Below, piece by piece: positions 1-9,338 of a DNA stretch of 64,000 bases; positions within the stretch are counted from its first letter, which is position 1; every line of letters starts with the position of its first letter. A model generated the notes under the pieces. That model saw nothing but the letters and a program-made list of their open reading frames with translations, did not search any database and was not told the origin of the DNA. The stretch is from JAHEFT01 sp963766195 (lineage in GTDB: Bacteria; Pseudomonadota; Gammaproteobacteria; Xanthomonadales; SZUA-36): NCBI GenBank assembly GCA_963766195.1, contig CAVXYY010000003.1, forward strand, positions 124,001-188,000, in the 5' to 3' direction. Both the position numbers and the translations under genes were made by a program.

Positions 1-3000
1 CCGTCTTCCATGTAGGGCATGTCTTCGGTGGGCACGATCATCGAGATCACACCCTTGTTACCATGACGGCCCGCCATCTTGTCGCCGGGCTGAATACGGC
101 GTTTGACGGCCATGTAAACCTTGACCATCTTGAGCACACCCGGCGCGAGATCGTCGCCCTGGGTGATCTTGCCTTTCTTCTCTTCAAAGCGCGCGTCGAA
201 CACCTTGCGCTGCTCTTTCAGCTGGTCGGCCATCTGCTCAAGCAGTTCGTTCAGCGCATCGTCGTGCATCCGAAGCTTGAACCAGTCCTCCCGGTCCAGG
301 CCAGCGAGATAGGCGACTGTCACCTTGTTGCCCTTTTTCAGCCCGCCGGGACCTTTATCGGCGACTTTGCCGCTCAAGGCGTTTTCGATGCGCTGGAAAA
401 TGGCGTTTTCAACAATACGCAACTGGTCGTCAAGATCCTTGCGCACTTGCCGGAGTTGTTCACGTCTCGATGGAGATGGCCCGATCGTCTTTTTCAACGC
501 CATCCCGCGTGAAAACCTGGACGTCAATCACGGTTCCGTCCATGCCGCTCGGAACACGCAACGACGTGTCTTTCACGTCGGATGCCTTTTCCCCAAAGAT
601 CGCTCGCAGCAGCTTTTCTTCCGGCGTCAGCTGGGTTTCCCCCTTCGGGGTCACTTTGCCGACGAGGATGTCGCCTGCGCTGACTTCCGCCCCAATGTAA
701 ACGATACCGGCCTGGTCGAGCTTGTTCAGATTGTGCTCGCCCACGTTGGGAATGTCCGCGGTAATTTCTTCCGATCCCAGCTTGGTATCCCGCGCAACGC
801 AGGTGAGTTCTTCAATATGGATCGTGGTGTAACGATCTTCCTGAACGACGCGCTCCGAGATCAGGATGGAGTCCTCAAAGTTGTATCCATTCCAGGGCAT
901 GAACGCGACCAGCATGTTCTGGCCCAGTGCGAGTTCCCCCAGGTCGGTGGAAGGCCCGTCCGCCAGGACGTCGCCGATTGAAACAACATCACCTACGCGC
1001 ACCAGGGGTCGCTGGTTCATGCAGGTGTTCTGATTTGAGCGCTGGTACTTGGTCAGGTTGTAAATATCCACACCGGGGTCACCAACCGGCACTTCTTCTT
1101 CGTTCGCTCTTACCACGATGCGTCCGGCGTCAACCTGGTCAACAACACCGCCGCGGCGTGCAACTGCGGTCACGCCCGAATCGGTTGCGACGCTGCGTTC
1201 CATACCGGTGCCTACCAGCGGCTTCTCCGCCTTCAGCGTCGGCACCGCCTGGCGCTGCATGTTCGAGCCCATCAGTGCGCGGTTGGCGTCATCGTGTTCC
1301 AGGAACGGAACCAGGGAAGCAGCAACGGACACGATCTGTTTCGGCGAAACGTCCATGTAACTGATGTCCGACGGCCCCATCAGGGTAAATTCTCCCTGGT
1401 GGCGACATGGAATGAAATCATCCACGAATTTGCCGTTTTTATCGAGCTCGGCATTGGCCTGGGCGATCACGTAATCACCCTCCTCGATCGCTGACAGGTA
1501 CTCGACCTCTTTCGTTACCTTTCCGTCAGACACTTTCCGGTACGGTGTTTCAAGAAAACCGTAGTCATTGGTCCGGGCATAGACGGCCAGCGAGTTGATC
1601 AGGCCGATATTCGGGCCTTCAGGCGTTTCAATAGGACAAACGCGACCGTAATGTGTCGGATGTACGTCACGAACTTCGAAGCCCGCCCGTTCGCGCGTCA
1701 GCCCACCCGGGCCAAGCGCCGAAACACGGCGTTTGTGTGTCACTTCGGACAACGGGTTATTCTGATCCATGAACTGGCTGAGCTGGGAGGATCCGAAAAA
1801 TTCCTTTACAGCGGCAGCAACCGGTTTGGCGTTGATCAGTTCCTGCGGCGACAGACCTTCACTTTCTGCAACCGACAGACGTTCGCGAACGGCACGTTCC
1901 ACGCGAACCAGGCCGACCCGGAATACGTTTTCGGCCATTTCGCCGACGCTGCGCACCCGGCGATTGCCCAGGTGGTCAATGTCATCGACATTGCCTTTGC
2001 CGTTGCGGATATCGATCAGTACGCGCAGCACTTCGAGAATGTCTTCCCGGTTAAGCACACCGGAGCCTTCGACTTCCTTGCGGCCTACGCGACGGTTGAA
2101 CTTCATCCGGCCCACGGCTGAAAGGTCGTAACGCTCCTCGGTGAAAAAGAGATTTTTGAACAGGTTCTGGGCAGCGTCCTTGGTCGGAGGCTCACCCGGA
2201 CGCATCATCCGGTAAATCTCAACCAATGCATCGAGTTCGCTCTTGGTCGGATCTATATTGAGCGTACTCGAAATATAGGGACCCTGGTCCAGGTCGTTGA
2301 CATAAAGCAAATTCAGCTTTTTGACGCCTGCTTCACGCAAGCTCTCGAGCAATTCCTCGGTGATTTCGGCATTGGCTTCGGCCAGGACTTCTCCCGAATC
2401 CTTGTCAACGATCGAGTTGGCGATGATTTTGCCCACCAGGTATTCATCTGGAACTTCCAGCGATTGGACTCCGGCTTCCTCGATCAGCTTCACGTGCCGT
2501 GCCGTGATGCGCTTACCCTTGGGAATAAGCACTTTGCCGGTCTTGCTGCGAATGTCGAAGAAAGCCGTTTCACCGCGCAGGCGCTCCGGAATCAATTCGA
2601 GCTTTGCACCGGACTTCTTCAGCGTGACAACGCTGGTTTCAAAAAACGTGTCGAGGATTTCCTCGTTGGTCATTCCCAGGGCACGCAACAGAATGGTTAC
2701 CGGCAACTTCCGGCGCCGGTCGATTCGGGTGAAAATGCAGTCCTTGGGATCGAACTCGAAGTCCAGCCACGATCCGCGATACGGAATAACCCGGGCGGAA
2801 AACAACAATTTGCCACTGGAATGCGTCTTGCCCCGGTCATGGTCATAAAATACGCCCGGAGAACGGTGCAACTGTGACACGATGACGCGCTCGGTTCCGT
2901 TGACGATAAAGGTTCCGGTCTCCGTCATCAAAGGCAGGTCGCCCATGTAGACTTCCTGTTCCTTGACGTACTTGACCGGCTTGACCTTGGCGGAACTTTC

Positions 3001-3334
3001 ACGGTCATAAATGACCAGGCGCACCTTCACCCGCAGAGGCGCGCCGTAGGACATGCCCCGCAATTTGCACTCTTTTACATCAAACACCGGGTCGCCCAGC
3101 TTGTAGCTGACATACTCCAGTGCCGCGTTACCCGAATAGGCAACGATGGGAAACACCGAACTGCAAAGCTCCATGCAGGCCGCGATCCCGCCTGTCATCC
3201 GGGGGAGTGTCTGTTTGCAGAAACTCCTGGTAGGAGCGGATTTGTGTTTGCAGAAGATAGGGCACTTCCAGTATGGATTCCCGTTTGCCGAAATCCTTAC
3301 GAATGCGCTTTTTTTCCGTGAAAGAGTAACTCAT
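1..3334 (-). CDS. rpoB: RNA polymerase subunit beta (RpoB), 3' part missing, two frameshifts
   Basis: Catalytic beta subunit of RNA polymerase. It starts with MSYSFTEKKRIRKDFGKR, the usual beta N-terminus, at 3334 and runs leftward off the window. The rifampicin-binding segment is intact (FGSSQLSQFMDQNNPLSEVTHK, then GPGGLTRERAGF), as is the downstream KMAGRHGNKGVIS catalytic segment. Two one-base insertions split the frame. One is near 3160, where GLHGAL should continue as SVFPIVAYSGN. The other is near 467, where RAISIE should continue as REQLRQVRKDL. Both sides match the family, and the gene is essential, so sequencing error is likely. It follows rplL in the usual order, about 110 bp downstream. 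The missing part is the last fifth or so of the protein. Confidence 0.97.
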
Positions 3335-3446
3335 GATCAGTTTCCGCCCGTGCGATCAATATTCATTCGAAATACAAGCAGAAACAGGCCGGAGACATTC
3401 GTCCCCAGCCCATTTCCTTTCAGCCCCGAAAATCAGGGAAGAAGAT

Positions 3447-3827
3447 TTACTTAACCTCGACAGAAGCGCCTGCTTCTTCGAGCTTCTTCTTGATTTGTTC
3501 AGCTTCGTCTTTGGACACGCCTTCCTTAACAGCGGAAGGTACGCCTTCGACCAGGTCCTTGGCTTCTTTCAGTCCCAGTCCAGTGATCTCACGTACTGTC
3601 TTGATCACCGGCACTTTCTGAGAACCGAAAGAGGTAAGGACTACGTTAAACTCAGTCTGTTCCTCTGCAGCGGCAACATCACCACCGGCAGCCGGGCCAG
3701 CAGCCATGGCTACAGGCGCCGCAGCTGAAACACCGAATTTTTCTTCCATTGCGCTGATGAGGTCTACGACGTCCATCACGCTCATATTTGAAATTGTTTC
3801 AAGAATATCTTCTTTTGAAACGGCCAT
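3447..3827 (-). CDS. rplL: 50S ribosomal protein L7/L12
   Basis: Ribosomal stalk protein that recruits and stimulates translation GTPases. The 126 residues are of normal length. An N-terminal dimerisation helix (about 1-35) is followed by an Ala/Gly-rich hinge (about 36-60) and the C-terminal domain with the conserved GLGLKEAKDLVEGVP segment. It lies 57 bp downstream of rplJ and upstream of rpoB, the standard beta-operon order. It probably shares its transcript and its L10-mediated translational control with rplJ. Confidence 0.98.
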   Translation of the reverse strand: MAVSKEDILETISNMSVMDVVDLISAMEEKFGVSAAAPVAMAAGPAAGGDVAAAEEQTEFNVVLTSFGSQKVPVIKTVREITGLGLKEAKDLVEGVPSAVKEGVSKDEAEQIKKKLEEAGASVEVK

Positions 3828-3884
3828 TGTCGTCTCCGTAATAGTTGATTATCTGGGGTCTAGCCCACCAATCGGTTAATAGAA

Positions 3885-4412
3885 TCAAGCAGCTTGCTTT
3901 GCGTCACGCACAGCAGCAACGGTCCGAACCAGCTTGGTATGCGGTTCGGCAAGGGTCCTTACGAATTTCTCGATTGGCGCCTTCATCACACCCATCAATA
4001 TCGAGATGGCCTGATCGTAGGTCGGCAAGCTGGACAGGCGTTCCAATTCGGACGCGCCATACAGCTGACCGCCTACCGCAACAAGTCTCGCGATAAGTTT
4101 GTCATGGCTTTTTGCATAGTCCTTGACAAGGCGTGCGGCAGCACCGGGATCTTCCATGCTGAACGCGAACAGAAGAGGTCCTGTCAGCGATTCCTGCATG
4201 CATTCGTATTCCGTACCCTCAACAGCTCTGCTAACCAGAGTATTCTTGGCGACTTTCAAAAAAACACCACCCTCGCGTGCTTTCACACGGAGTTCGGTCA
4301 TTTCTTCAACCGTCAGGCCACGATACTCTGCAGCGACAGCAGCAAGCGCCTTGTTGGCCACGTCGGCCACTTCAGCAACTACTGCTTTCTTTTGCTCAAG
4401 ATTGAGCGCCAT
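3885..4412 (-). CDS. rplJ: 50S ribosomal protein L10
   Basis: Anchors the L7/L12 dimers to 23S rRNA. The 175 residues begin MALNLEQKKAVVAEV and contain the family segments EYRGLTVEEMTELR and SLTGPLLFAFS. The start codon follows a good AGGAGG ribosome site. A 300-bp leader with stable hairpins precedes it (see the leader entry). In the family, the L10-L7/L12 complex binds this leader to repress its own translation. Confidence 0.98.
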   Translation of the reverse strand: MALNLEQKKAVVAEVADVANKALAAVAAEYRGLTVEEMTELRVKAREGGVFLKVAKNTLVSRAVEGTEYECMQESLTGPLLFAFSMEDPGAAARLVKDYAKSHDKLIARLVAVGGQLYGASELERLSSLPTYDQAISILMGVMKAPIEKFVRTLAEPHTKLVRTVAAVRDAKQAA

Positions 4413-4469
4413 TGATTACCTCCTGGAGTCATTTTTTCCGGTTTCCCGGTCTATCGACTCGTCTTCAGT

Positions 4470-4700
4470 GGTGACCCCGCTACGGGATTGAACGCCTGCC
4501 AGGCTGACACTGCATTCAATCCAGTAGCGGGGCTGCCACCATCTGCGCAGGCTGTGGCCGGTTACCCGGTTCACCCTTAAACAGCATCCCTTCGAACGAT
4601 CCAGAGGAACACCGCACCTGCGGTCTCTGACGGTCTATCCCGGCCAAAAGTGGCCGGAGCAGCCCGCCTATCCATCACCCGCTGTAAGAGCCGGGTGAAA
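4470..4700 (-). promoter_or_regulatory. L10 (rplJ) leader with structured hairpins
   Basis: The 321-bp interval between rplA and rplJ has no ORF worth calling but is highly structured. An 18-bp stem with one mismatch (G-U in RNA) pairs 4475-4492 with 4515-4532. It extends through an asymmetric internal loop to GGTG (4470-4473) pairing with CACC (4537-4540). Nearer rplA are a 7-bp stem with an AAAG-type loop (4640-4657) and a TCACCCG/CGGGTGA pair (4675-4698). The position and the bulged long stem fit the L10 leader, the autoregulatory RNA bound by L10-L7/L12. I did not verify the kink-turn consensus base by base. Confidence 0.6.
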
Positions 4701-4733
4701 AATTCTCAAAATACAAAAAGACTGAACCGAGAA

Positions 4734-5429
4734 TCAGAGGTTCAGCGTGGCCCTGTCGACCTGGATGCCGGGACCCATGGTGGTTGATATCGCCACTTTT
4801 TGCAGATAAACACCCTTGGACGATGCCGGTTTCAACTTGACCAGGTCCTTCAAAAGCGCGTTCAGATTGTCCTTCAGCGCTTCCGGTTCAAAATTGACTT
4901 TACCGATCGTGCTGTGAATGATCCCCGCCTTGTCCGTGCGATAACGCACCTGGCCGGCTTTCGCATTCTTGACTGCGGTTTCAACGTCTGTCGTCACCGT
5001 GCCAACTTTCGGGTTGGGCATCAGTCCGCGCGGCCCCAGCACCTGGCCCAGTTTACCGACAACACGCATTGCGTCAGGCGTGGCGATCACGACATCAAAA
5101 GCAAGGTCTCCGCCCTTGATCTGGTCGTGCAGGTCATCCATGCCGACAACATCGGCGCCAGCGGCTTTAGCCTTTTCGGCATTCTCACTCTGGGCAAAAA
5201 CTGCTACGCGGACCTGCTTGCCGGTACCGTTAGGCAAAACAGTCGAACCGCGAACATTCTGATCCGACTTGCGGGGATCAACACCGAGGCGCACTGCCAC
5301 ATCGACCGATTCCACAAATTTGACCTTGCTGGCACCCTTCAGGATGTCCAGTGCTTCGTCGATGGAATATGCTTTTCCAGGTACTACCTGCTCCCGGATA
5401 GCTCTCAATCTCTTACCCATCTGTCCCAT
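4734..5429 (-). CDS. rplA: 50S ribosomal protein L1
   Basis: Binds 23S rRNA at the L1 stalk and, in the family, represses translation of its own rplKA mRNA. About 231 residues with GKRLRAIREQV at the N-terminus and the conserved GPRGLMPNPKVGTVT segment. I chose the ATG at 5429 over the GTG at 5432: the ATG overlaps the rplK stop as TGATG and has AAGGAG upstream within rplK. The overlap implies translational coupling to rplK. Confidence 0.97.
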   Translation of the reverse strand: MGQMGKRLRAIREQVVPGKAYSIDEALDILKGASKVKFVESVDVAVRLGVDPRKSDQNVRGSTVLPNGTGKQVRVAVFAQSENAEKAKAAGADVVGMDDLHDQIKGGDLAFDVVIATPDAMRVVGKLGQVLGPRGLMPNPKVGTVTTDVETAVKNAKAGQVRYRTDKAGIIHSTIGKVNFEPEALKDNLNALLKDLVKLKPASSKGVYLQKVAISTTMGPGIQVDRATLNL

Positions 5430-5863
5430 CACACCACTCCTTCGACATTGAGGCCCATGCTTCGAGCCGTACCGGCGATGGTCCTGACAGCTGCGTCCAT
5501 ATCGGCCGCCGTAAGATCAGGCTCCTTCAACTTCGCGATCTCTTCGAGCTGTTGACGGTTTACCTTCCCCACTTTTTTTGTGTTGGGTTCGCCACTGCCC
5601 TTGGGGACACCTGCCGCCTTGCGCAGCAATACCGCAGCAGGAGGGGTCTTGGTGATAAAGGTGAAGCTGCGGTCGGCGTATACCGTTATGACCACGGGGG
5701 TCGGCATCCCGTTTTCCAGGTTCTGCGTTCTGGCGTTAAACGCCTTGCAGAATTCCATGATATTGACGCCGTGCTGACCCAAAGCCGGTCCTACCGGAGG
5801 ACTCGGATTGGCTGCGCCTGCCGCCACCTGTAACTTGATATAGGCTAAAACTTTCTTCGCCAT
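5429..5863 (-). CDS. rplK: 50S ribosomal protein L11
   Basis: Part of the GTPase-associated centre of the large subunit. The 144 residues have the N-terminal domain GAANPSPPVGPALGQHGVN (proline-rich, thiostrepton-binding side) and the C-terminal RNA-binding domain ending GTARSMGLNVEG. It sits between nusG and rplA in the standard order, and its stop codon overlaps the rplA start. Confidence 0.98.
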   Translation of the reverse strand: MAKKVLAYIKLQVAAGAANPSPPVGPALGQHGVNIMEFCKAFNARTQNLENGMPTPVVITVYADRSFTFITKTPPAAVLLRKAAGVPKGSGEPNTKKVGKVNRQQLEEIAKLKEPDLTAADMDAAVRTIAGTARSMGLNVEGVV

Positions 5864-5922
5864 TAGATTTTCTCCCCGGGTTCATGCGCCTGCCGACAAA
5901 CGGCCAGGCTCCCCGTCAGTGT

Positions 5923-6456
5923 TTAGGATTTTTCGATCTGGTGGAACTCGAGCTCCACCGGGGTCGAACGTCCAAAAATCAACACCGCCACTTTCAGGCG
6001 GCTCTTGTCGTAATCGACTTCCTCGACTACGCCATTAAAATCATTAAATGGTCCATCCACGACCCGAACCATTTCACCGGGCTCAAACAGTACTTTCGGC
6101 CTGGGCTTGTCAACGCCTTCCTGAACGCGGTTCAGGATAGCGTCGGCTTCTTTCTGGCTGATCGGCGCCGGCTTGTCGGCCGTTCCGCCAATGAAACCCA
6201 TCACTTTCGGCACGTCTTTCACAAGGTGCCAGGTCTCATCGGTCATTTCCATTTCGACCAACACGTAGCCCGGGAAAAATTTCCGGTCTGAACGGCGTTT
6301 TTGGCCACCTTTCATTTCCACGACTTCTTCGGTCGGGACCAATACGTCGCCAAATAAATCTTCCATGCCAGCGCGTTGAATCCGGTCTTCCAGAGAACGC
6401 TTGACCTGCTTCTCAAATCCCGAGTAGGCGTGCACGACGTACCATCGTTTGGTCAT
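5923..6456 (-). CDS. nusG: Transcription termination/antitermination factor NusG
   Basis: Binds RNA polymerase to suppress pausing, and couples it to Rho and to the ribosome. The 177 residues start MTKRWYVVHAYSGFEKQV (NGN domain). The linker is followed by a KOW domain with FEPGEMVRVVDGPFNDFNG. Four bases separate it from secE, as expected for a secE-nusG operon. Confidence 0.98.
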   Translation of the reverse strand: MTKRWYVVHAYSGFEKQVKRSLEDRIQRAGMEDLFGDVLVPTEEVVEMKGGQKRRSDRKFFPGYVLVEMEMTDETWHLVKDVPKVMGFIGGTADKPAPISQKEADAILNRVQEGVDKPRPKVLFEPGEMVRVVDGPFNDFNGVVEEVDYDKSRLKVAVLIFGRSTPVELEFHQIEKS

Positions 6457-6459
6457 CCG

Positions 6460-6841
6460 TCAGCCCCCGACCAGTGAACGAATGACCGCACCCAGAACCC
6501 AATCAACAGCTGCCAGGAACAGGGAAATCAGGATAGTCACGATGATCACCATCAGCGCAGTCTGCAAAGTTTCCTGGTGAGTCGGCCAGACTACTTTGCG
6601 ACGCTCGATATCCGATTCCTTGAGGAAACGGAAAAAAGTTGCGCCGGTATCCGATTGGGCCGCGATGAATGAAGCTATTACCGCGATCACAATCAGGGCC
6701 ACGACCCGAATCGGCGTAATCGCAAGGTCCTGGAACCAGTAGTAGGCACCAACACCGGCGATCAGTAACGCGGTGGCCACAAGCCAACAAAAGCGTGTTG
6801 ACAACCGATGACTTGTTTGTTTCTACTTTACTCGTCGTCAT
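6460..6841 (-). CDS. secE: Preprotein translocase subunit SecE, N-terminal frameshift
   Basis: Small essential subunit of the SecYEG channel. Three hydrophobic segments are present, with the conserved cytoplasmic motif ERRKVVWPTHQETLQT before the last one. The frame carrying these begins only at a TTG (6804). A different frame opens with a plausible hydrophilic N-terminus (MTTSKVETNKSSVVNT) from an ATG at 6841. Joining them requires one base to be removed near 6785-6795, at or next to a CTTTTG run. I infer a sequencing insertion. The alternative, a true TTG start giving 114 residues, cannot be excluded. Confidence 0.9.
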
Positions 6842-6875
6842 TTTCCAGACTTCTATTTCCCGACAGACCTGTTTA

Positions 6876-6951
6876 TGGCAGGCCAGGAGGGAATCGAACC
6901 CCCAACCTGCGGTTTTGGAGACCGCCGCTCTGCCAATTGAGCTACTGGCCT
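6876..6951 (-). tRNA. tRNA-Trp (CCA)
   Basis: A 76-nt cloverleaf with acceptor stem AGGCCAG/CTGGCCT, anticodon loop with CCA, T-arm GGGGGTTCGATTCCC and encoded 3' CCA. Its place between tuf and secE is conserved in many gammaproteobacteria. Confidence 0.97.
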
Positions 6952-6991
6952 AAACATATCCGCACTATCAATTTTGCTTAGAAACCACGAA

Positions 6992-7017
6992 GCTGGTGGT
7001 CCATTCAGACCACCAGC
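6992..7017 (-). terminator. Hairpin downstream of tuf, possible attenuator
   Basis: A perfect 10-bp inverted repeat (6992-7001 with 7008-7017) with a 6-nt loop lies between tuf and tRNA-Trp. Read leftward, it is followed by a T-rich but interrupted stretch (TTCGTGGTTTC). It could be a weak terminator or a processing hairpin separating the tuf transcript from tRNA-Trp-secE. Confidence 0.45.
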
Positions 7018-7146
7018 CCGAGATTTCGTTTATCTCTGTTTCATGGCTTTACGCCAGTTACAGAGCCGAATCTTTCGCGGCAATGCCGCTCTTACCTCTC
7101 CGCGGTTGGCGCGCAGCGCCAGAGCGGAGTCATATACTCTTTAAGC

Positions 7147-8337
7147 CTACTCGTGGATCTTGGCTACAACGCCGGCGCCAACGGTACGGCCGCCTTCGCG
7201 AATCGCAAATCGCAAACCTTCTTCCATCGCGATCGGCGCAATCAGGGCAACCTGCATCTTCACATTGTCACCCGGCATCACCATCTCCACGCCTTCCGGC
7301 AATTCACACGCCCCGGTTACGTCGGTCGTGCGGAAATAAAACTGCGGACGATAGCCCTTGAAAAACGGCGTATGACGGCCACCTTCGTCTTTCGACAGAA
7401 TATAAACTTCCGCCTCAAACTTGGTGTGCGGCGTGATCGAACCCGGATGCGCCAGCACCTGGCCACGCTCCACTTCATCACGCTTCGTGCCGCGCAACAA
7501 CACACCTACGTTGTCGCCCGCACGGCCTTCGTCCAGCAGCTTGCGGAACATCTCCACACCCGTGCAGGTCGTCTTCTTGGTCGGGTGAATGCCCACAATC
7601 TCGACTTCCTCACCCACCTTCACTATCCCACGCTCCACGCGCCCGGTCACCACCGTGCCGCGTCCCGAAATCGAGAACACGTCCTCGATCGGCAGCAAAA
7701 ACGGCTTGTCCGTCGCACGCACCGGCTGCGGGATGTACTCGTCCATCGCGTCCAGCAAACGGATAATCGACTGCACGCCCAGCTCCGTATCTTCCCCGGC
7801 CAGCGCCTTCAGCGCAGAACCCGTGATGATCGGCGTATCGTCGCCCGGGAAATCGTACGAGCTCAACAGCTCCCGCACTTCCATCTCCACCAGCTCCAGC
7901 AACTCGGCGTCGTCCACCATGTCCGCCTTGTTCATGTACACCAGGATGTACGGCACACCCACCTGGCGCGCCAGCAGAATGTGCTCGCGCGTCTGCGGCA
8001 TCGGGCCATCGGCCGCCGATACCACCAGGATCGCTCCGTCCATCTGCGCCGCACCCGTGATCATGTTCTTCACATAATCCGCGTGCCCCGGGCAGTCTAC
8101 GTGCGCATAGTGACGCAACGGTGACTCGTATTCCACGTGCGCCGTGGCAATCGTAATCCCGCGCTCCCGCTCTTCCGGCGCATTGTCGATCTGGTCAAAG
8201 GCTTTAAATTCGCCACCACGCAACTCAGCACAGACTTTCGTCATCGCCGCCGTCAGCGTCGTCTTGCCATGATCCACGTGACCAATCGTGCCCACGTTTA
8301 CATGGGGCTTTGTACGTTCAAATTTTGCTTTTGCCAT
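7147..8337 (-). CDS. tuf: Elongation factor Tu
   Basis: GTPase that delivers aminoacyl-tRNA to the ribosome. The 396 residues are of standard length. Walker A GHVDHGKT lies at about 19-26, followed by the switch region with RGITI, DCPGHADYV and NKAD. Domains 2 and 3 are complete to GRTVGAGVVAKI. It lies downstream of three tRNA genes and upstream of tRNA-Trp-secE, the tufB context. Codon choice looks strongly biased, as expected for a very highly expressed gene. Confidence 0.99.
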   Translation of the reverse strand: MAKAKFERTKPHVNVGTIGHVDHGKTTLTAAMTKVCAELRGGEFKAFDQIDNAPEERERGITIATAHVEYESPLRHYAHVDCPGHADYVKNMITGAAQMDGAILVVSAADGPMPQTREHILLARQVGVPYILVYMNKADMVDDAELLELVEMEVRELLSSYDFPGDDTPIITGSALKALAGEDTELGVQSIIRLLDAMDEYIPQPVRATDKPFLLPIEDVFSISGRGTVVTGRVERGIVKVGEEVEIVGIHPTKKTTCTGVEMFRKLLDEGRAGDNVGVLLRGTKRDEVERGQVLAHPGSITPHTKFEAEVYILSKDEGGRHTPFFKGYRPQFYFRTTDVTGACELPEGVEMVMPGDNVKMQVALIAPIAMEEGLRFAIREGGRTVGAGVVAKIHE

Positions 8338-8390
8338 GCCGGTCTCCGAATTTTGCAGTCACATCCAAATCAAATTTCCAAGTACTAAAA

Positions 8391-8466
<76 letters not shown>

Positions 8467-8501
8467 CTGCCCTTTCCGCCCATGAGCCCCAGCCATCTAA
8501 G

Positions 8502-8575
8502 TGGAGCGGGTGATGGGAATCGAACCCACATCATCAGCTTGGAAGGCTGAGGTTCTACCTTTGAACTACACCCGC
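8502..8575 (-). tRNA. tRNA-Gly (TCC)
   Basis: A 74-nt cloverleaf beginning GCGGGTGTAGTTCAA, with anticodon TCC in loop CTTCCAA, T-arm GGGTTCGATTCCC and encoded CCA. It belongs to the Tyr-Gly-Thr tRNA cluster before tuf. Confidence 0.97.
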
Positions 8576-8640
8576 CCTGAATGGCAAAGTGCCTCACGAG
8601 CTTCTAATCCTTATATCGTTTTTCCACTTATTTACAGAAG

Positions 8641-8725
8641 TGGTGGAGGGGGGAGGATTCGAACCTCCGAAGGCATAGCCAGCAGATTTACAGTCTGCCC
8701 TCGTTGACCGCTTGAGTACCCCTCC
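8641..8725 (-). tRNA. tRNA-Tyr (GTA)
   Basis: An 85-nt class II tRNA with a long variable arm, anticodon GTA in loop CTGTAAA, acceptor GGAGGGG/CCCCTCC and encoded CCA. It is the first gene of the tRNA-tuf cluster. The 229 bp upstream (8726-8954) hold no convincing ORF and presumably carry the cluster promoter, which I could not assign. Confidence 0.97.
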
Positions 8726-8954
8726 GGTACATCGCTCTTTTTCCAATGAGCCAAAAATGTGTGCCGCCAAGGGCAAACGTGCCAGTCAAATGGACTTTTC
8801 ACAGACATTCGCAGGCAAGCCGCTTATTTTCACTCACCAGCCACCACCTGTCAATCAAACAAGCAGCTAACCGGCGCGGAATTTTACATGCTTAGCAATA
8901 CAGGGGCAATAGCGAACAGGGCGTAGGTGGGAAGACAATCAAACAAAGCCGGGC

Positions 8955-9263
8955 CTATTCCGGTTCAAAAAACTCATCGACCTCATCATCATCGTCGTCG
9001 AATATTTCTTCTTCATCTTCTTCCTGTGATGTGAAGAACTCGGCCGTGTGGTCAAGTTCGGCGAGAATTTCCTCATCGAGATCAAAGTCTTCGTCCCATA
9101 CGTCGGCCAGCGAGGCCTTGAGCGCAGCTTTTTCTCGCAAAGCTTCTATTTCGCGCCAGCCACCTTTCCGGGGAGGCTCCTCTCCATCAGCTTTCGATCG
9201 GTTAGAGCGAGCCGCCCGAGCGATCTCGTTATTCTCAGTTTCTGTTTCATACTTCCTGTCCAT
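8955..9263 (-). CDS. Small acidic protein, DUF3545-like
   Basis: 102 residues, no signal peptide or membrane segment. A basic N-terminal third (RSNRSKADGEEPPRKGG) is followed by WREIEALREKAALK. The latter resembles the WREIEA core of the short gammaproteobacterial DUF3545 proteins. The C-terminal half is extremely acidic, with runs of Glu and Asp (EEDEEE, DDDDDE). The start is preceded by AGGAGG. It stands alone between ychF and the tRNA cluster. Function unknown, and the family call is tentative. Confidence 0.55.
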   Translation of the reverse strand: MDRKYETETENNEIARAARSNRSKADGEEPPRKGGWREIEALREKAALKASLADVWDEDFDLDEEILAELDHTAEFFTSQEEDEEEIFDDDDDEVDEFFEPE

Positions 9264-9338
9264 GGCTGAAACCTCCTGGCCCCGGCGAGAGAGTCAGGAA
9301 AACTTATAGCTTATAATTAAGGCCTTTAAAAGTACTTT

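Noticed and set aside
4675..4698. TCACCCG/CGGGTGA pair considered as the rplA terminator
   Set aside because: The T-run lies on the wrong side for leftward transcription, and rplJL normally continues from rplKA.
7153..8124. 323-residue open frame antisense to tuf
   Set aside because: It is a His/Arg-rich shadow of the strongly codon-biased tuf gene.
8501..8707. Short open frame beginning MERVMGIEPTSSAWKAE over tRNA genes
   Set aside because: It runs through tRNA-Gly and tRNA-Tyr. This is a well-known spurious translation of tRNA clusters.
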